Positions 1 through 11,088 of a stretch of DNA of 64,000 nucleotides are shown piece after piece. Source of the stretch: Ilex aquifolium (Eukaryota; Streptophyta; Magnoliopsida; Aquifoliales; Aquifoliaceae); contig OX637409.1 in NCBI GenBank assembly GCA_951799425.1, positions 12,744,960-12,808,959 of the forward strand, written 5' to 3'. Position 1 is the stretch's first letter. Each line of letters begins with the position of its first letter. Below the pieces are notes generated by a model, which saw only the letters and a program-made list of their open reading frames with translations, searched no databases and had not been told where the DNA came from. The position numbers and the translations under genes are program-made.

Positions 1-168
1 TACCCAAATTTTCTCTAAGTGTGTTTTCACTCCGGAATACTTCCTAACTTCCAATACACCTCATATTACCTCTCCCAATGTTGTTCGACCTTCCGGATTC
101 AATGGACACCTTATTTTGACCTAAAAATATTTAGAAATTCATCTAATCACCCTTTCCAAGTTTAAATG
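1..168. other. Unassigned flank before the first LTR
   Basis: No open frame, RNA gene or repeat could be recognised. It ends directly at the TGTAACACC start of the family-X LTR, so it is either the insertion site or an older repeat cut by the window edge. Confidence 0.4.
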
Positions 169-429
169 TGTAACACCCCGCATTTTCGTTTATATATGTA
201 TATAGATATATACTAAATAATAGTTGTAAAAAGGTTGATATAGTATAACTCGAGGAAATAATATTTGAAATTTAGTTTTAGTATGTGAAAATATGAAATT
301 TTATGTCCTAGAACTTGTACTAAATAGGTTTGAGGTAGAAATATATGTTGGAGAGGTTTGAGATGGTTTTGGAAGAGATTGGAATGGATTAGAAATGAAA
401 AATAAAGGAAGAAGGCAAATCTGGGATCA

Positions 430-548
430 ACTACCGGTAGTAACTACCGGTAGTCGAGTGTCCAGTGTACCCGAGCTACCGGTAGTCAACAGGTAGTCGA
501 GTGCCAATGTACCCGAGCTACCGGTTGTCAAAATTAACTACCGGTAGT
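430..548. repeat. ACCGGT palindrome cluster in the family-X LTR
   Basis: Five copies of a CTACCGGTAG-type palindrome, three of them the perfect 12-mer ACTACCGGTAGT (430, 443 and 537), are separated by a repeated spacer reading GTCGAGTG...GTACCCGAG. The block ends 52 bases before the TATA box. It is GC-rich compared with the surrounding AT-rich LTR. Its function is unknown; an enhancer or hairpin role is inference. Confidence 0.8.
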
Positions 549-600
549 CACTGTAAAAATCTGAAATTTTAAGTCGCGAACAAGTCGATTTTTCCTCCAC

Positions 601-608
601 TATAAATA
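601..608 (+). promoter_or_regulatory. TATA box of the family-X LTR
   Basis: TATAAATA follows the palindrome cluster and lies upstream of an A/G-rich leader (about 650-720), the usual position of U3/R in a plant gypsy LTR. No transcript evidence is available here. Confidence 0.6.
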
Positions 609-2285
609 CATTTTTGTCACCTCCTTAGCCTTCATTACACCACTCCAAACCCTAGAAAACATAAGAGAGGAAGAGAGAAAGAGAGAAACACAAGATCAAG
701 AGAAAACAAGAGATTGAAGGGTTGATTCAAGATCAAAGCCCTAATTTTTCCAAGAACATTAAGGTAGGGGATTTCTTCCTATTCTCTTACATTGAGGCTA
801 GGATTAAATTATATGTATTCTTTTGGTTCAAAATCATATATACTTGCTATTATTTACTTGATTTTTGATCCTCTTGCATTTATTGCCATGTTTTAAACAT
901 TGTGGTAGTTGGATAACCATTAAAGGTCCCTTTTTCATTCTCAAACCCTAGTTTTAAGAAAAATTAATTTTTCCTCTTTACATTTTCTTTGTTCTCGCCA
1001 TCAAAACCTTAGTGCTTGATATTGTATAACAAAATGATGTTTATGGTGATCTCTTGCTCTTTTTCTTCAATTATGCTATGGTACAAATTGTGAAATTTGG
1101 GGATTTTGGGATTTCTGGTAAATTGAGAAAATGTTTGTAATGATATCTCTTGTATGATTGTTGTGATGGACTTGAATTGCTTTCGAGCATTGCCGTAGAG
1201 TGTTAGAGGTTAGTCTATCCCGGTGGGGATTTATGGTATGGTTAGAATGTGAGATATTTGTGGGAATTTTATCGCTTGCGTGGTTGTACGATACGAACAT
1301 GGATTACTATGGACCGGGTATCATGTAGTGGGTATACGTCTTTATATGCCACGCGGGTATGAACTTTTCCTACCACATGGAGTGGGTAGACGCCTTTGTA
1401 CGCCGTGTGGGTATAAACTTTTCATATCGCTAATGATCACGGGTTAGTAACGTGGGTTGTATCGAGCACACAGTGTGGGTCATCGTGCATTGTACCATAA
1501 ATTGTTTTGACAAGAGTTTCGGGAAGTATGGGATTTTGCGAGAACTTGTTGAAAACGGTTCATGGTAGAATGAATTACCAATGATATATGGTGTTTATTT
1601 ATCCATTTCGATTACTATTGCTACTTAAACTTGAGATCTATTTAAAATGTCCTGCTTTTCCTTCAAAATGTTATATATACTATTTGTGAAAATGAGACCA
1701 ACCGTTTTATATACTTTCCTAAACCTTGTTTGAGTTTGGGAAGATTTTGCTACAGAGCTTCGTGCTCATCCCCTACAATTAACATTTTTCAGATTATGCT
1801 ATAGAGGAGGAGCTTGGCGCTAATGAGCCGGGCCTTGGGAAAGCCTCATTAGAGGGGTACCTGGATCCCGAGTGGGACATTTAGAGATGCCCCTTTTATT
1901 TTTGTACTAGACTAGGAACCAATATGTACAAACATTGTAAAGTCTAGTTTCTTTTGAAATTTCGCTGCAATATATTCATGTAATTCTTTTGGGTTGTAAT
2001 GGCCTTAGTTTGGCTTATTCTTTTGGGATGATTGTTGTGGATAGTATATATGGTGAATGAAATATTTTTGGATTTGATGGTTAGATAGACCCGGTGTGGT
2101 CAAGGTATTATAAATGTACGGGTTGTGATTTTTGGGTGGAGCTTCCTGTACAAAGGAGACTCTGCCCAAATTTTGTTAAAATTAAGAATGTTTCTTATTC
2201 GATGGATATATATTTAGTGCTCTCATGAAAGGAATGGTTTCATAATGTAATGCCGTCCAGGGTGGTATTTGGGGCGTTACAAAGT

Positions 2286-2297
2286 TGGTATCAGAGC
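2286..2297 (+). other. Primer-binding site, initiator tRNA-Met type
   Basis: TGGTATCAGAGC lies four bases after the LTR end and matches the complement of the 3' end of plant initiator tRNA-Met, the usual primer of chromovirus-type gypsy elements. It fixes the LTR boundary and the plus orientation. Confidence 0.85.
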
Positions 2298-2442
2298 CTA
2301 GGCTTTAGGTCTTACATGGGAGCTGTAGGTTATGGATCACCATTAGAGATATAGGATTAGGGTGAAGGAAATTGTGGGCTAGTTTGATATAAACTTTATG
2401 CCTTGTACATCAATGAAACTGAATTGTGAATTGATGTGTAGG

Positions 2443-3240
2443 ATGGACGGGTTACGAGGGCGAGGACGTGGGTGTGGTCGTGGAGGTCAAGCAAATCCAC
2501 CACCACCACCACCTCCGGATGCCATGCAAGGCATTTACCAATGCTTGAGGGAGCTCACCACTTTGGTACAAAACCAAAATGGTAACAACAACCACAATGG
2601 TGGAGCTCATCATCTCGCTCAAGTACCGGGCAACGGAGAGGAGAATAGGAGAATGGTAGTTCTCCGAGAGTTTCTGAGGCAACACCCGCCTACTTTCCAA
2701 GGGAGCTCTAACCCTTTGGATGCAGATAGATGGATCCGCCGAGTGAAGAAGATTTGTGACGGCATGGGAGTTGCCGAGGACTTGCGGGTGGGCTTAGCTA
2801 TCTACCTGTTCGAGGGGGAGGCCGACCATTGGTGGGAATCCGTAAAGAGAAGGAGGAACACCGATACACTCATTTGGGAGGAGTTCGACCAAATCTTCCA
2901 AGACAAGTACTTCCCCGAATCAGTCAGAGATAGAATGAAGGCCGATTTTCTTGCTTTACGACAGGGCAGCATGTATGTGGCCGAGTATGAGAGGAGGTTT
3001 GATGAGCTATCCCGTTACGCTACGGAGTTTATAGCTACTGAGGCCGACAGGGCCAAGCGATTTGAGCAGGGCTTGAGGTCGACTATCCGGGAGAAGTTGG
3101 TGGCTCTCAAGATCAGGGAGTATGGGGATCTGGTTGATAGAGCCGCACTTGTGGAGAGAGACATGGAGGATACTCAGCGGCGACAGAGCCTTATGAGGGG
3201 AGGTCCGATCAGGACGGGTGCTAGCGGCAGTGGAGCACAG
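2443..3240 (+). pseudogene. Gypsy gag (capsid), fused at its end to integrase sequence
   Basis: This is the structural polyprotein start of family X. An in-frame ATG also exists at 2398, but the Gly/Arg-rich start MDGLRGRGRG at 2443 looks like the usual N-terminus. After a Pro run comes a clear retrotransposon capsid domain with the family pattern DPLDADRWI-like (here NPLDADRWIRRV), EGEADHWWES, WEEFDQIFQDKYFPESVRD and EYERRFDELSRYA. The frame stays open to a TGA at 3274-3276, but zinc knuckle, protease, RT and most of integrase are absent: around 3240 the sequence switches to integrase-tail DNA in another frame. The capsid itself shows no stop. It is a gag remnant inside a deletion/recombination chimera and cannot support transposition alone. 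Confidence 0.85.
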
Positions 3241-3244
3241 AGGC

Positions 3245-3715
3245 CGACACCGACGGCGGCGACCCCTAGCGTTTGAGGTGGGAGATCATGTCTTCTTGAA
3301 GGTGATGCCTATGAGAGGAGTGGTCAGGTTCGGCAAGCGAGGAAAGCTGTCACCAAGGTATATCGTGCCCTTTGAGATACTTGAGAGGGTTGGTACAGTC
3401 GCTTACCGGTTGGCGTTTCCGCCAAACCTATCGGGTGTTCATGCGGTATTCCATGTCTCTATGCTCCGAAAATACACCCCAGATCCGACTCATGTGGTGG
3501 ATTGGGGCGAGCTTGTTGTTGATGCGGATGGGACCTTCGAGGAGGGACCGGTGCGTATCATGGATAGCCGAGATCAGGTTTTACGAGGCAAGACCGTGAG
3601 GCTAGTGAAGGTGCTGTAGCAGCACCGGGGAGTGGAAGAGGCGACATGGGAGCGCGAGGACACCGTACGTGCCAATTATCATTTCTTGTTTGAGGATAGA
3701 AGTACATTTTTATAG
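3245..3715 (+). pseudogene. Gypsy integrase C-terminus with chromodomain
   Basis: The frame reads RRRPLAFEVGDHVFLKV, then RGKLSPRYIVPFEILERVG, VFHVSMLRKYTPDP and a chromodomain-like end (VRIMDSRDQVLRGK...EEATWERED...FLFED). This is the tail of a chromovirus (Tekay/Del-like) integrase, which in this family targets insertion to chromatin. The catalytic core is missing upstream because of the fusion to gag near 3240. A TAG at 3617-3619 interrupts the chromodomain; the three related copies in the window have CGG or CAG there. Unlike those copies, this one keeps the correct frame over PPNLSGVHAVFH and has AAG, not TAG, in the FLKV motif, so it derives from a less damaged member. Confidence 0.85.
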
Positions 3716-3796
3716 TTATTTCCTATTACATGACTGTAGCATATGCATGGGATTGCATGTATGTGTGTGTGTGAATTTCGGGGACGAAATTCTTTT

Positions 3797-3809
3797 AAGG
3801 GGGGAAAAA
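3797..3809 (+). other. Polypurine tract before the family-Y LTR
   Basis: AAGGGGGGAAAAA directly precedes the TGTAAAACCC start of the LTR and follows the family's conserved GGGGACGAAATTCTTTT. It primes plus-strand DNA synthesis in the family. Confidence 0.8.
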
Positions 3810-6128
3810 TGTAAAACCCGAGTAAATTTGAACTTTTGTGAATAAGGGCAAAATAGTCATTTGCCATCCAAATACTTATTTGAAATACTCATGCTCTAGA
3901 CCTCGGATGAGGAAACGGAGTTCGCCGTTGGATTCGTATTGCGAAATTTAGTCACCCTGTCAAATTTCGTCGAATTTCGAGATAGTCGAATTTTTTGCAC
4001 GTCGTTCGAGGCGACTGCGTGGCGAATGAAATTTTAAATATCCCCAAAAATGTATTTTTTAAAATTTCCTTAAAATTAAGTTAAAGTTCCAATAAAATTT
4101 ATTTGGACTTAATCCGAGATATAATGAATCATTTCGGGACAAAAAACGGACCCGGAAGTCGAAAATATGCGGTGCGATGTGGACCGCTCATTTACGCCTA
4201 TAAATATCCTCTTAAAATCAGCTTTTTGGAGAAAAAATATCTCCTCCTTAGCTGTAAGCAGCCGGCCAAGATCCAGGAGAAAAAAAAAAATTTCTTCAAG
4301 CTTCCCGCTCCGATTCCGGAAGTTCCGTCTGACCAAGAGTTAAAGTTAACCTACGCGACGAGGGTTACGCTTACGTACCAAGAACGAAGGATATCACCGA
4401 AGATCCAAATGGTGGATTTTGGGGAAATCAAAGCTTTGGGCTTGAATCTTGTTCTTGAGGCTTCATACGACTTCTTTACGCTTCAAGAGGTAGGGTTTCC
4501 TCTTACTCGGGTCTATTTCTAACCTAAGGTGTCCATAGGGTTTATGTGGGCTGTTTTGGACATTTCTAACATTTTTCCATTATGGTTGGTGTTATGGAAA
4601 TGAGTAGGATCAATTCTAGTGTGAATTGGTAGTTAGAAATTGCTAGTTTGTGATTTCTAGGATGTTTCGATAATTGGAAATGTAAAAATCATATATTCTG
4701 ATTTTTATTTTATTATTTGAAATGGTCTATATTAAGTCTTGGCTTGATTTGATATATGGAAGTGTTTATGTAATCCCTTGGAGATTGGGATCATGTGGGT
4801 ATGTGCCTTGTATTTTTTTTTTATGTGCCTTGTGAATTAAATGTGATATTAGCATATATTATGTGATAACATGTTGATGAAGTGTTGATATATTCTCTTG
4901 AATATATTAACCTTGTAACGGATTATGGTGATTATATACATATGATATAAATTGCCATGGTATACATTGATATGTAGAAATTGCTCATTTGGCATGCATT
5001 GCAATATGGACATGGAATTGACATCACATTCATGGGCATGAGTCATGAGTGTGGGAGTGTGTATGCATGGTTAATCAAACACCATTCTTGGTGATTGATG
5101 GGTGGGCTCGGAAAAGTTGGGTTGAAAATCCGACTGAGTCACATGGTTGCATGAAAGAAAGAAAAACTTGTGTCGGGTATAGCAAGAAGGGGTAGATCCC
5201 CCCCCCTCAGGTGCATGACCCGGCGACTTGGTTATACACTCCCCTGTGGTGAAATTCCGGAAAAGTGTAGTATGGTGTACGGAACCGGCGGTATAAAATC
5301 CAAAATCCGTTGCCCAACAAGACACAAGATTTTGATGTACATAAACACTCATTCAATGGGTGACATCCAACAATGACTTGATTTTGTAAACACATGATTT
5401 CAATTCAAACGGTCATTGGATGTATTTTCCATCAGTTGATGGGGTTACTACACATTAGCATGCCATTGTGTTGGGGGAATCGGTGATGACTCGGGTTAAA
5501 GGTGCATGAGGGAGTCCCATCTCATTTCATAGCATGGCATAGTAGATTCCAATATAGAGTTGCATATTCTTACTTGGAATGTTGATGTGAATACGAAATG
5601 TTGAATGTGAACATTGCATGTGCACGTAGGTGGGGAGTAGCCTCTGTAGGAAATTACTCTACTGGGCGTTGCTCACCCTATACGGGAAAACATTTCAGGT
5701 GGGGGAAATACATTGGCGGATGGCTCCAATTTGGACCCTCATGTTTGAAGAAAACCGAATGTGGCTTTATTTTGTATTAATGTAAAACACTTGTGAAAAT
5801 TTTGTTTTGGGCATGTAATCTTTTGCAAATAATTGTAACAAAACTTATATGGACTATTGTTAAAATAACCTTGCATGTTTTGATATAAGTATGGATAGTT
5901 GGACCCGGTGTGGCCAATGTTTACTTATAAATGGACCCGGTGCGGTCATTGCTTTATATTGGGTCTCGGATGGGTCATTTGAATATATATTGCACAGGTT
6001 GAGTTTTGGGTAGAGCTCCCCGTACAAAGGAGACTCTGCCCGATTTTTGTTCAATTATGGACCTCGAAAAATGGGGCATAACGGCGCAATATCGAGTTAT
6101 TCGGTATCCACGGGTATTCTGCAGGTTG
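3810..6128 (+). repeat. LTR A, family Y, truncated at its 3' end
   Basis: It starts TGTAAAACCCGAG and parallels LTRs at 7687, 13897 and 22449 along its length (TATA region, the stretch reading GTGTCGGGTATAGCAAG, the GGAGTAGCCTCTGTAGG block, TACAAAGGAGACTCTGCCC). It stops after GTATTCTGCAGGTTG, about 45 bases short of the GGGGCGTCACA terminus seen in the others, and lacks their 23-bp tandem repeat. It is a diverged subfamily member. Short open frames inside it have no family resemblance and are not called. Confidence 0.8.
4199..4206 (+). promoter_or_regulatory. TATA box of LTR A
   Basis: TATAAATA at the same relative place as in LTRs B, C and D, after the conserved GTCGTTCGAGGCGAC motif. Confidence 0.5.
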
Positions 6129-6129
6129 A

Positions 6130-6470
6130 GAAGTCCTCATCTGTAAAAGATCAATCTAAAATTCTTGAACTATTTAAACAGGTAAGGATTAACATTCCTT
6201 TGTTGGATGCAATTAAACGAGTTCTAGCTTACGCCAAGTTTTTGAAAGATCTTTGCACGGTAAGAAGAAAAACTAATGTATCAAAGAAAGCATTTCTAAC
6301 TGAACAAGTTAGTGCTATAATTCAACATAACACTCTTCTTAAGTACAAAGATCTGGGAAGTCCTACAGTCTCATGCATCATTGGAAATTTATGAATTGAA
6401 CAAACTCTATTAGATCTTGGAGCCAGTGTTAATTTAATGCCATATTCGGTGTATACACAATTAGGGTTAG
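6130..6470 (+). pseudogene. Athila/Tat-type protease fragment
   Basis: The frame reads LFKQVRINIPLLDAIKRV...YAKFLKDLCTVRRK...AFLTEQVSAIIQ, then a TGA at 6392-6394, then LLDLGASVNLMPYSVYTQLG. DLGAS is the aspartic protease active-site motif of Athila/Tat gypsy elements. The same segment is present at 29440-29760 (plus), about 35700-36040 (minus) and 42236-42650 (minus). It is cut on the left by LTR A and on the right by an LTR start. Confidence 0.8.
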
Positions 6471-7177
6471 TGATGAGCACAAAATATTATATATTTAATG
6501 GCCTCATTACATGCATTTTAACTCAACTTTGTAATTAATTACTTAGAGTTAGCCAAATTTATGAATAATGTTGAATTTTCGATGTTGTAGGTAATTATAG
6601 CGTAAATCATGGATTTTGTAACCTTGCAACTAAGTGTGCAGGAGTGGTGAAGACATGGACACATTACATGAGGATTTGGAGGCTTAAAAGTGAAGGAAAT
6701 CAAGGAGGTATTGGTGCTTGGTAACAAAGGCACCAGCACCCACACCATTTGGTTGTAGTACCTCGGTTTTCCTCCTTTTTGACCATGATCCGCTTCGAAT
6801 CTAAACAAGTTCAAAACATGAAAGTTGTAGATCTAGATGTCTTCTGTACTGTGTCAAAATTTCAGCTCAATCAAAATTCTATGAAAACTGGTCCGGAGCA
6901 GAAGCGTACCGGTATGCCGTACCGGTACGATTTACCTACTGGAGTTCGACGTACCGGTACGCTCTTTTGAAACAGCCCAAAATGCTCAGAATGCCTGCAA
7001 GTCTTCTCCAACTTGCTTGGGAGTCCCACCTACACTTCTCCCACACCTACCCTGACATATTTTACACATAACCATGCCATCCTTACACAATTTATTGACT
7101 TTGGAGACATTGGCATTAATGAGGATGGGAGAGAATGGGGCTGCCATGGTGGGTTGCAGGCTAGCCTGTCCTTGTAG
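6471..7177 (+). repeat. 5' part of an Athila-type LTR
   Basis: It starts TGATGAGCACAAAATATT and runs parallel to the first ~700 bases of the solo LTR at 18689 (CATTACATGCATTTTAACTC, the ACCGGT palindromes, GTTGCAGGCTAGCCTGTCC). It is cut off at about 7177, where integrase-tail DNA of family Y starts. No target duplication can be assigned. Confidence 0.8.
6905..6963. repeat. ACCGGT palindrome cluster in an Athila-type LTR
   Basis: Two perfect copies of CGTACCGGTACG (6918 and 6950) and a degenerate one at 6905, the same position within the LTR as the cluster at 19145-19198. The flanking bases differ (CGTAC here, AGTAC/GGTAC there), so the palindromes have changed while staying symmetric. Confidence 0.75.
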
Positions 7178-7592
7178 GTAATGCCTAAAAGAGGAGTGGT
7201 CAGGTTCTGCAAGCGGGGAAAGCTATCGCCGAGGTATATCGGGCCCTTCGAGGTACTCGAGAGGGTAGGTACAGTTGCTTACCGGTTGGCGTTACCGCCA
7301 AAACCTATCTGGTGTTCAAGCAGTATTTCATGTCTCTATGCTCCGAAAATACACCCCAGATCCGACTCAGGTGGTGGATTGGGGTGATCTTATTATTGAT
7401 GCGGATGGGACCTTCGAGGAGGGACCGGTGCGTATCATAGATGGCCGGGATCAGGTTTTGCGAGGCAAGACCGTGAGGCTAGTGAAGGTGCTGCAGCAGC
7501 ACCGGGGAGTGGAAGAGGCGACATGGAAGCGCGAGGACACCGTACGTGCCAATTATCCTTTCTTGTTTGAGGATGGAGGTACATTTTTATAG
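7178..7592 (+). pseudogene. Family-Y integrase tail with chromodomain, copy 0
   Basis: VMPKRGVVRF, RGKLSPRYIGPFEVLERVG and, in another frame, VFHVSMLRKYTPDP...FEEGPVRIIDGRDQVLRGK...EEATWKRED...FLFED. A one-base insertion in the run before CCTATCTGG shifts the frame in the middle, exactly as in copies 1 and 2. The left end is lost at the junction with the Athila LTR piece. It is followed by a polypurine tract and LTR B, so it is the remains of a further unit of the tandem array. Confidence 0.85.
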
Positions 7593-7673
7593 TCATTTAC
7601 TATTACATGACTGTAGCATATGCATGCGGTTACGTGTGTATGTGTGTGTGAATTTCGGGGACGAAATTCTTTT

Positions 7674-7686
7674 AAGGGGGGAAGAT
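7674..7686 (+). other. Polypurine tract before LTR B
   Basis: AAGGGGGGAAGAT lies directly before the TG of LTR B, as in the other family-Y copies. Confidence 0.8.
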
Positions 7687-8076
7687 TGTAAAACCCGGGC
7701 AAATTTGAACTTTTTCTAAAAAAGGGTAAAATGGTAATTTGCCACCCTTATGCGTATTTAGAATGCTCATGTTCTAGAGCTCGGATGGGGAAACAGAGTT
7801 CCCCATTGGATTCGTATCGCAAAATCTAGTCACCCTGTCAAATTTCGTCGAATTTCGAGATAGTCAGATTTTTACACGTCGTTCGAGGCGACTGCGTGGC
7901 GAATGACATTTTAAAGGTCCCCAATAATGGATTTTATATAATTTCCCTAAAATTAAGTTAAAGTTCAAATAAAATCAATTTGAACTTAATCCCAGATATA
8001 ATGAATCGTTTCCGGACGAAAAACGGACCCGGCAGTAGTGAACATGCAGTGCAACTTGGACCGCACATTAAGGGGG

Positions 8077-8084
8077 TATAAATA
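8077..8084 (+). promoter_or_regulatory. TATA box of LTR B
   Basis: GGGGGTATAAATAGGG, conserved at 14287 (LTR C) and 22839 (LTR D). The leader just downstream contains ATATCTGAAAAATCAGATAT, a perfect 20-base inverted repeat present in all three LTRs. Confidence 0.65.
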
Positions 8085-8530
8085 GGGACAAATATCTGAA
8101 AAATCAGATATTTCACACATTATTCAACCTCTTGGCCGGCCATAGGGAGAGAGGAGAGAAAAGAGAAAAAGAAAAAATCAAACTTCAAGCTTCTCCGTCC
8201 GATCCAAGGAGTTCCGTCGGTCGGAATCTGTCGATCCAAGAGGCAAAGTTCATCTCCTCGACGAGGGCTACGCGTACGTACCAAGAACAAGAGATTTCAC
8301 CGAAGATCCAAGATGAGTCTTTGGGAAAAAATCAAGGTTTTGGGTTGGTTTTGGTGTTCTTGAAGTCTCCACACTTCAATCTACGCTACAAGAGGTAGGG
8401 TATTTCCTACTTGGGTTTTACTCCTACCTTAAGGCGCTGTTTTGTTGACTGAAATATGGCTGTATTTTGGACTGAAATATGGCTATTTATAGACTGTTTT
8501 AGGGGCTGTTATATGGCCTCTTTTGGGTGG

Positions 8531-8737
8531 TAATTAGCAGACTGTTTTATGCCTAATTAGCGGACTGTTTTATGCCTAATTAGTGGACTATTTTATGCCT
8601 AATTAGCGGACTGATTTATGCCTAATTAGCGGACTGTTTTATGCCTGATTAGTGGACTGTTTTGTGCCTAATTAGTAGACTATTTTATGCCTAATTAGCG
8701 GAATGTTTTATGCCTGATTAGTGGACTGTTTTGTGTC
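8531..8737 (+). repeat. 23-bp tandem repeat, about 9 units, in LTR B
   Basis: Units begin TAATTAGCGGACTG and end TTTTATGCC, with single-base differences between units. After it come looser repeats built on GGGTTGAATTCATGGACTG up to about 9070. LTR C has about 6 units and LTR D about 7. Confidence 0.85.
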
Positions 8738-10345
8738 GGTTTAGCGGGCTGTTTTGTGGCTGAATTTGGGACTGATTATGGCCTGTTTTAAGGGCTGTTT
8801 AGTGGCTGAATTTGGGACTGATTATGGCCTGTTTTAGGGGCTGTTTAGTGGCTGAATTTGGGACTGTTTATGGATTGTTTTGGGTTGAATTCATTGGACT
8901 ATTTTGGGTTGAATTCATGGACTGTTTATGGACTATTTTTGGGTTGAATTCGTGGACTATTTTTGGTTGAATTCATGGACTGTTTTGGGTTGAATTCATG
9001 GACTGTTTTTATGCCATTTCACGGACTGTTTTAGGCCATTTCATGGACTGTTTTTAGGCCATTTCATGGAATTTTTTAGAGCCGTTATGAAAGTGAGGAT
9101 TTGGGAATAGATTTGGCTTAGACAAATTTCTAGTTTAAGTTTTGTATATGGAAGTTACTTATGTAATTTTTCTTGAAACTTGATATTATGTGGGCATTGT
9201 TATGTGATAACATGACTTGTTGCCTTGATGGAATTTGCTAAATGCTTATGTGAGATTAAAGTGTGTTGTTGATATATGTTTAAGAATGTATTGACATGGG
9301 GATGAAATTACGGTATTTATATGCTCATGATATAAATTGCCATGGATATGTTTATATATGTGGTTCAAATTGTCCATATGACACTTATCACATATGGAAC
9401 ATGACATTGGTATTGCAAATGTTCATTACATGGCATATGCATAAAGGCATCACATTCATGGGTATAAGGCATGAGTGTGTGTGTGAGTGGGCATCACATT
9501 CATAGGCGTAAGTCATGAGTGTGGGTGTGTGGGTGCATGGTTGATCAAACACCATTCTTGGTGGTTGATATGTGAACTCGGGAAAGTTGGATCGAAGATC
9601 CGGCTGAGTTGCACGGTTTCATGCATAAGAAAAACTTGTGTCGGGTATAGAAAGCAGGGCTAGACTCTCCCTCAGGTGCAAAACCCGGCCACTTGGTTTA
9701 TACATTTTTCGGTGGTGAAATTCCAGAAAAGTGTAAGTTAGGCCCACGGAGCCGGCGGTGTGATTCCAAAATCCGTTGCCCAGGAAGACACAAGATTTTG
9801 TTATCTAAAAACACCCATTCAATGGGTAGCATCCAACAATGATGATTTTATAAAACACATGATTTTAGTTCAAACGGTCATTGGATGTATTTTCCGTCAT
9901 AAGACGGGTTCATTACACATGTGCATTGCATTGTGTTGTGGGAGTCGGTGGTGACTCGGGTTGAAGTTACATGAGTGAGTTTCATCTAATTTCATGGCAT
10001 GGCATAGGATTCCCATCATTGAATGCATATTCTTGATTGGAATGTTTTGAATGATTAATTGCATGTGCACATTTCATATGCATCTAGGGTGGGGAGTAGC
10101 CTCTGTAGGAATTACTCTACTGGGCGTGGCTCACCCTATACGGGAAAACATTTCAGGTGTGGGATATACGCCGGTGGACGGCTCTCATTCCGGGCCGCAA
10201 GGGTGAAGAAAGCCGACTTGTGGTTTTTATAACTCTTTTTGTAAACCTTTTGGAGCAAACTAGTTTTGGCATGTAACTTTTATGTAAAGAGTTGTAAATT
10301 GAACTTATATTAACTATACTTGATGCATAGGTGTGATGTGTTTAT

Positions 10346-10407
10346 ATGTTACACTTTTACAGGCCATGTTACACTTTTATACGCCATGTTACACTTTTAC
10401 ACACCAA
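10346..10407 (+). repeat. 20-bp tandem repeat TGTTACACTTTTA... in LTR B
   Basis: Three consecutive units of TGTTACACTTTTACAGGCCA type. LTR C carries four (from about 16446) and LTR D three (from about 24980). Confidence 0.7.
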
Positions 10408-10709
10408 TGTCACACTTCGTACATTAACATAGAAACCCCGGTTTTAGGGGCATCACAAGTATGCATAAATGGACCCGGTGTGGTCATTATTTTATATTGG
10501 GCCACGGATGGGTCATATGATTATATATTGCACAGGTTGGGTTTTGGGTAGAGCTTCTCGTACAAAGGAGACTTTGCCCGGATTTTTTTTAAATTAGGGA
10601 TCCCGGTAAATGGGACATAACGGTGTGATATCGAGTTACGTGATATCCACAGGCATTCCGCGGGTTGATGGATGATCAACGGACCCCAAGATTTTGGGGC
10701 GTCACAGCT

Positions 10710-10721
10710 TGGTATCAGAGC
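10710..10721 (+). other. Primer-binding site after LTR B
   Basis: TGGTATCAGAGC, tRNA-Met type, three bases after the LTR terminus. The 367 bases from here to the gag start at 11089 are an untranslated leader with no recognisable gene. Confidence 0.85.
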
Positions 10722-11088
10722 TTAGGTATACGATTAACCTAGGGCTTGATGGGCATGGGTCTTGACCATTACATTCCATACGCATTTCATGTATTGTGCT
10801 ATATTTACTACATGTTATGTGCTTTGAGGTTGCTGCATGCTATGTGCTACTTGCTATGTGGATAATATACATGGTAGGATGTATATGGAAATGAACACAC
10901 TAGGGTTAGAAAACATAACCTTGGGAGTGGTAAAATGAATGAACGGGATGGTTCATGATGTAATTGTCTAGTAGTGAGTGGTATACGCATTACTAGGGAG
11001 ACAATGAGAAGAATTCTCAACGTTTCAATTTTGATTCCTACTTTGGGATACTAAGTTAGTACTCTATTGCTATTTGACACGTGTGTAG

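Larger units (their letters stand above)
169..2281 (+). repeat. 5' LTR, Ty3/gypsy family X (2113 bp)
   Basis: The repeat starts TGTAACACCCC and ends GGGGCGTTACA, the TG...CA form of an LTR, and is followed 4 bases later by a tRNA-Met-type primer-binding site. A TATAAATA box lies at 601 and a palindrome cluster at 430-548, as expected for a U3 promoter region. The 3' end of the same family recurs in reverse at 39658-40190 with the same GTAACGCCCC terminus, which supports the boundary. The 3' LTR of this element is not of the same family, so the element is chimeric. Confidence 0.85.
7687..10706 (+). repeat. LTR B, family Y (3020 bp)
   Basis: It starts TGTAAAACCCGGGC and ends GGGGCGTCACA, with a polypurine tract before and a tRNA-Met primer-binding site after. 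LTR C and LTR D match it along the whole length apart from scattered substitutions and different copy numbers of tandem repeats. A leader open frame near 8132 starts with TTG, lies just downstream of the TATA box and is frameshifted in LTR D, so it is not called as a gene. Confidence 0.9.

Noticed and set aside
2452..2700. Minus-strand frame opposite gag with a Trp run
   Set aside because: Shadow of the CCACCACCACC proline run of gag.
8132..8398. Identical 88-residue open frames in LTRs B and C (also 14342-14608)
   Set aside because: They start with TTG, lie in the LTR leader, and the matching frame is shifted in LTR D. Identity follows from recent duplication, not from coding selection.
8531..8737. 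Regular short repeats that could suggest a CRISPR array
   Set aside because: Units are contiguous without unique spacers, inside a plant LTR; it is a minisatellite.
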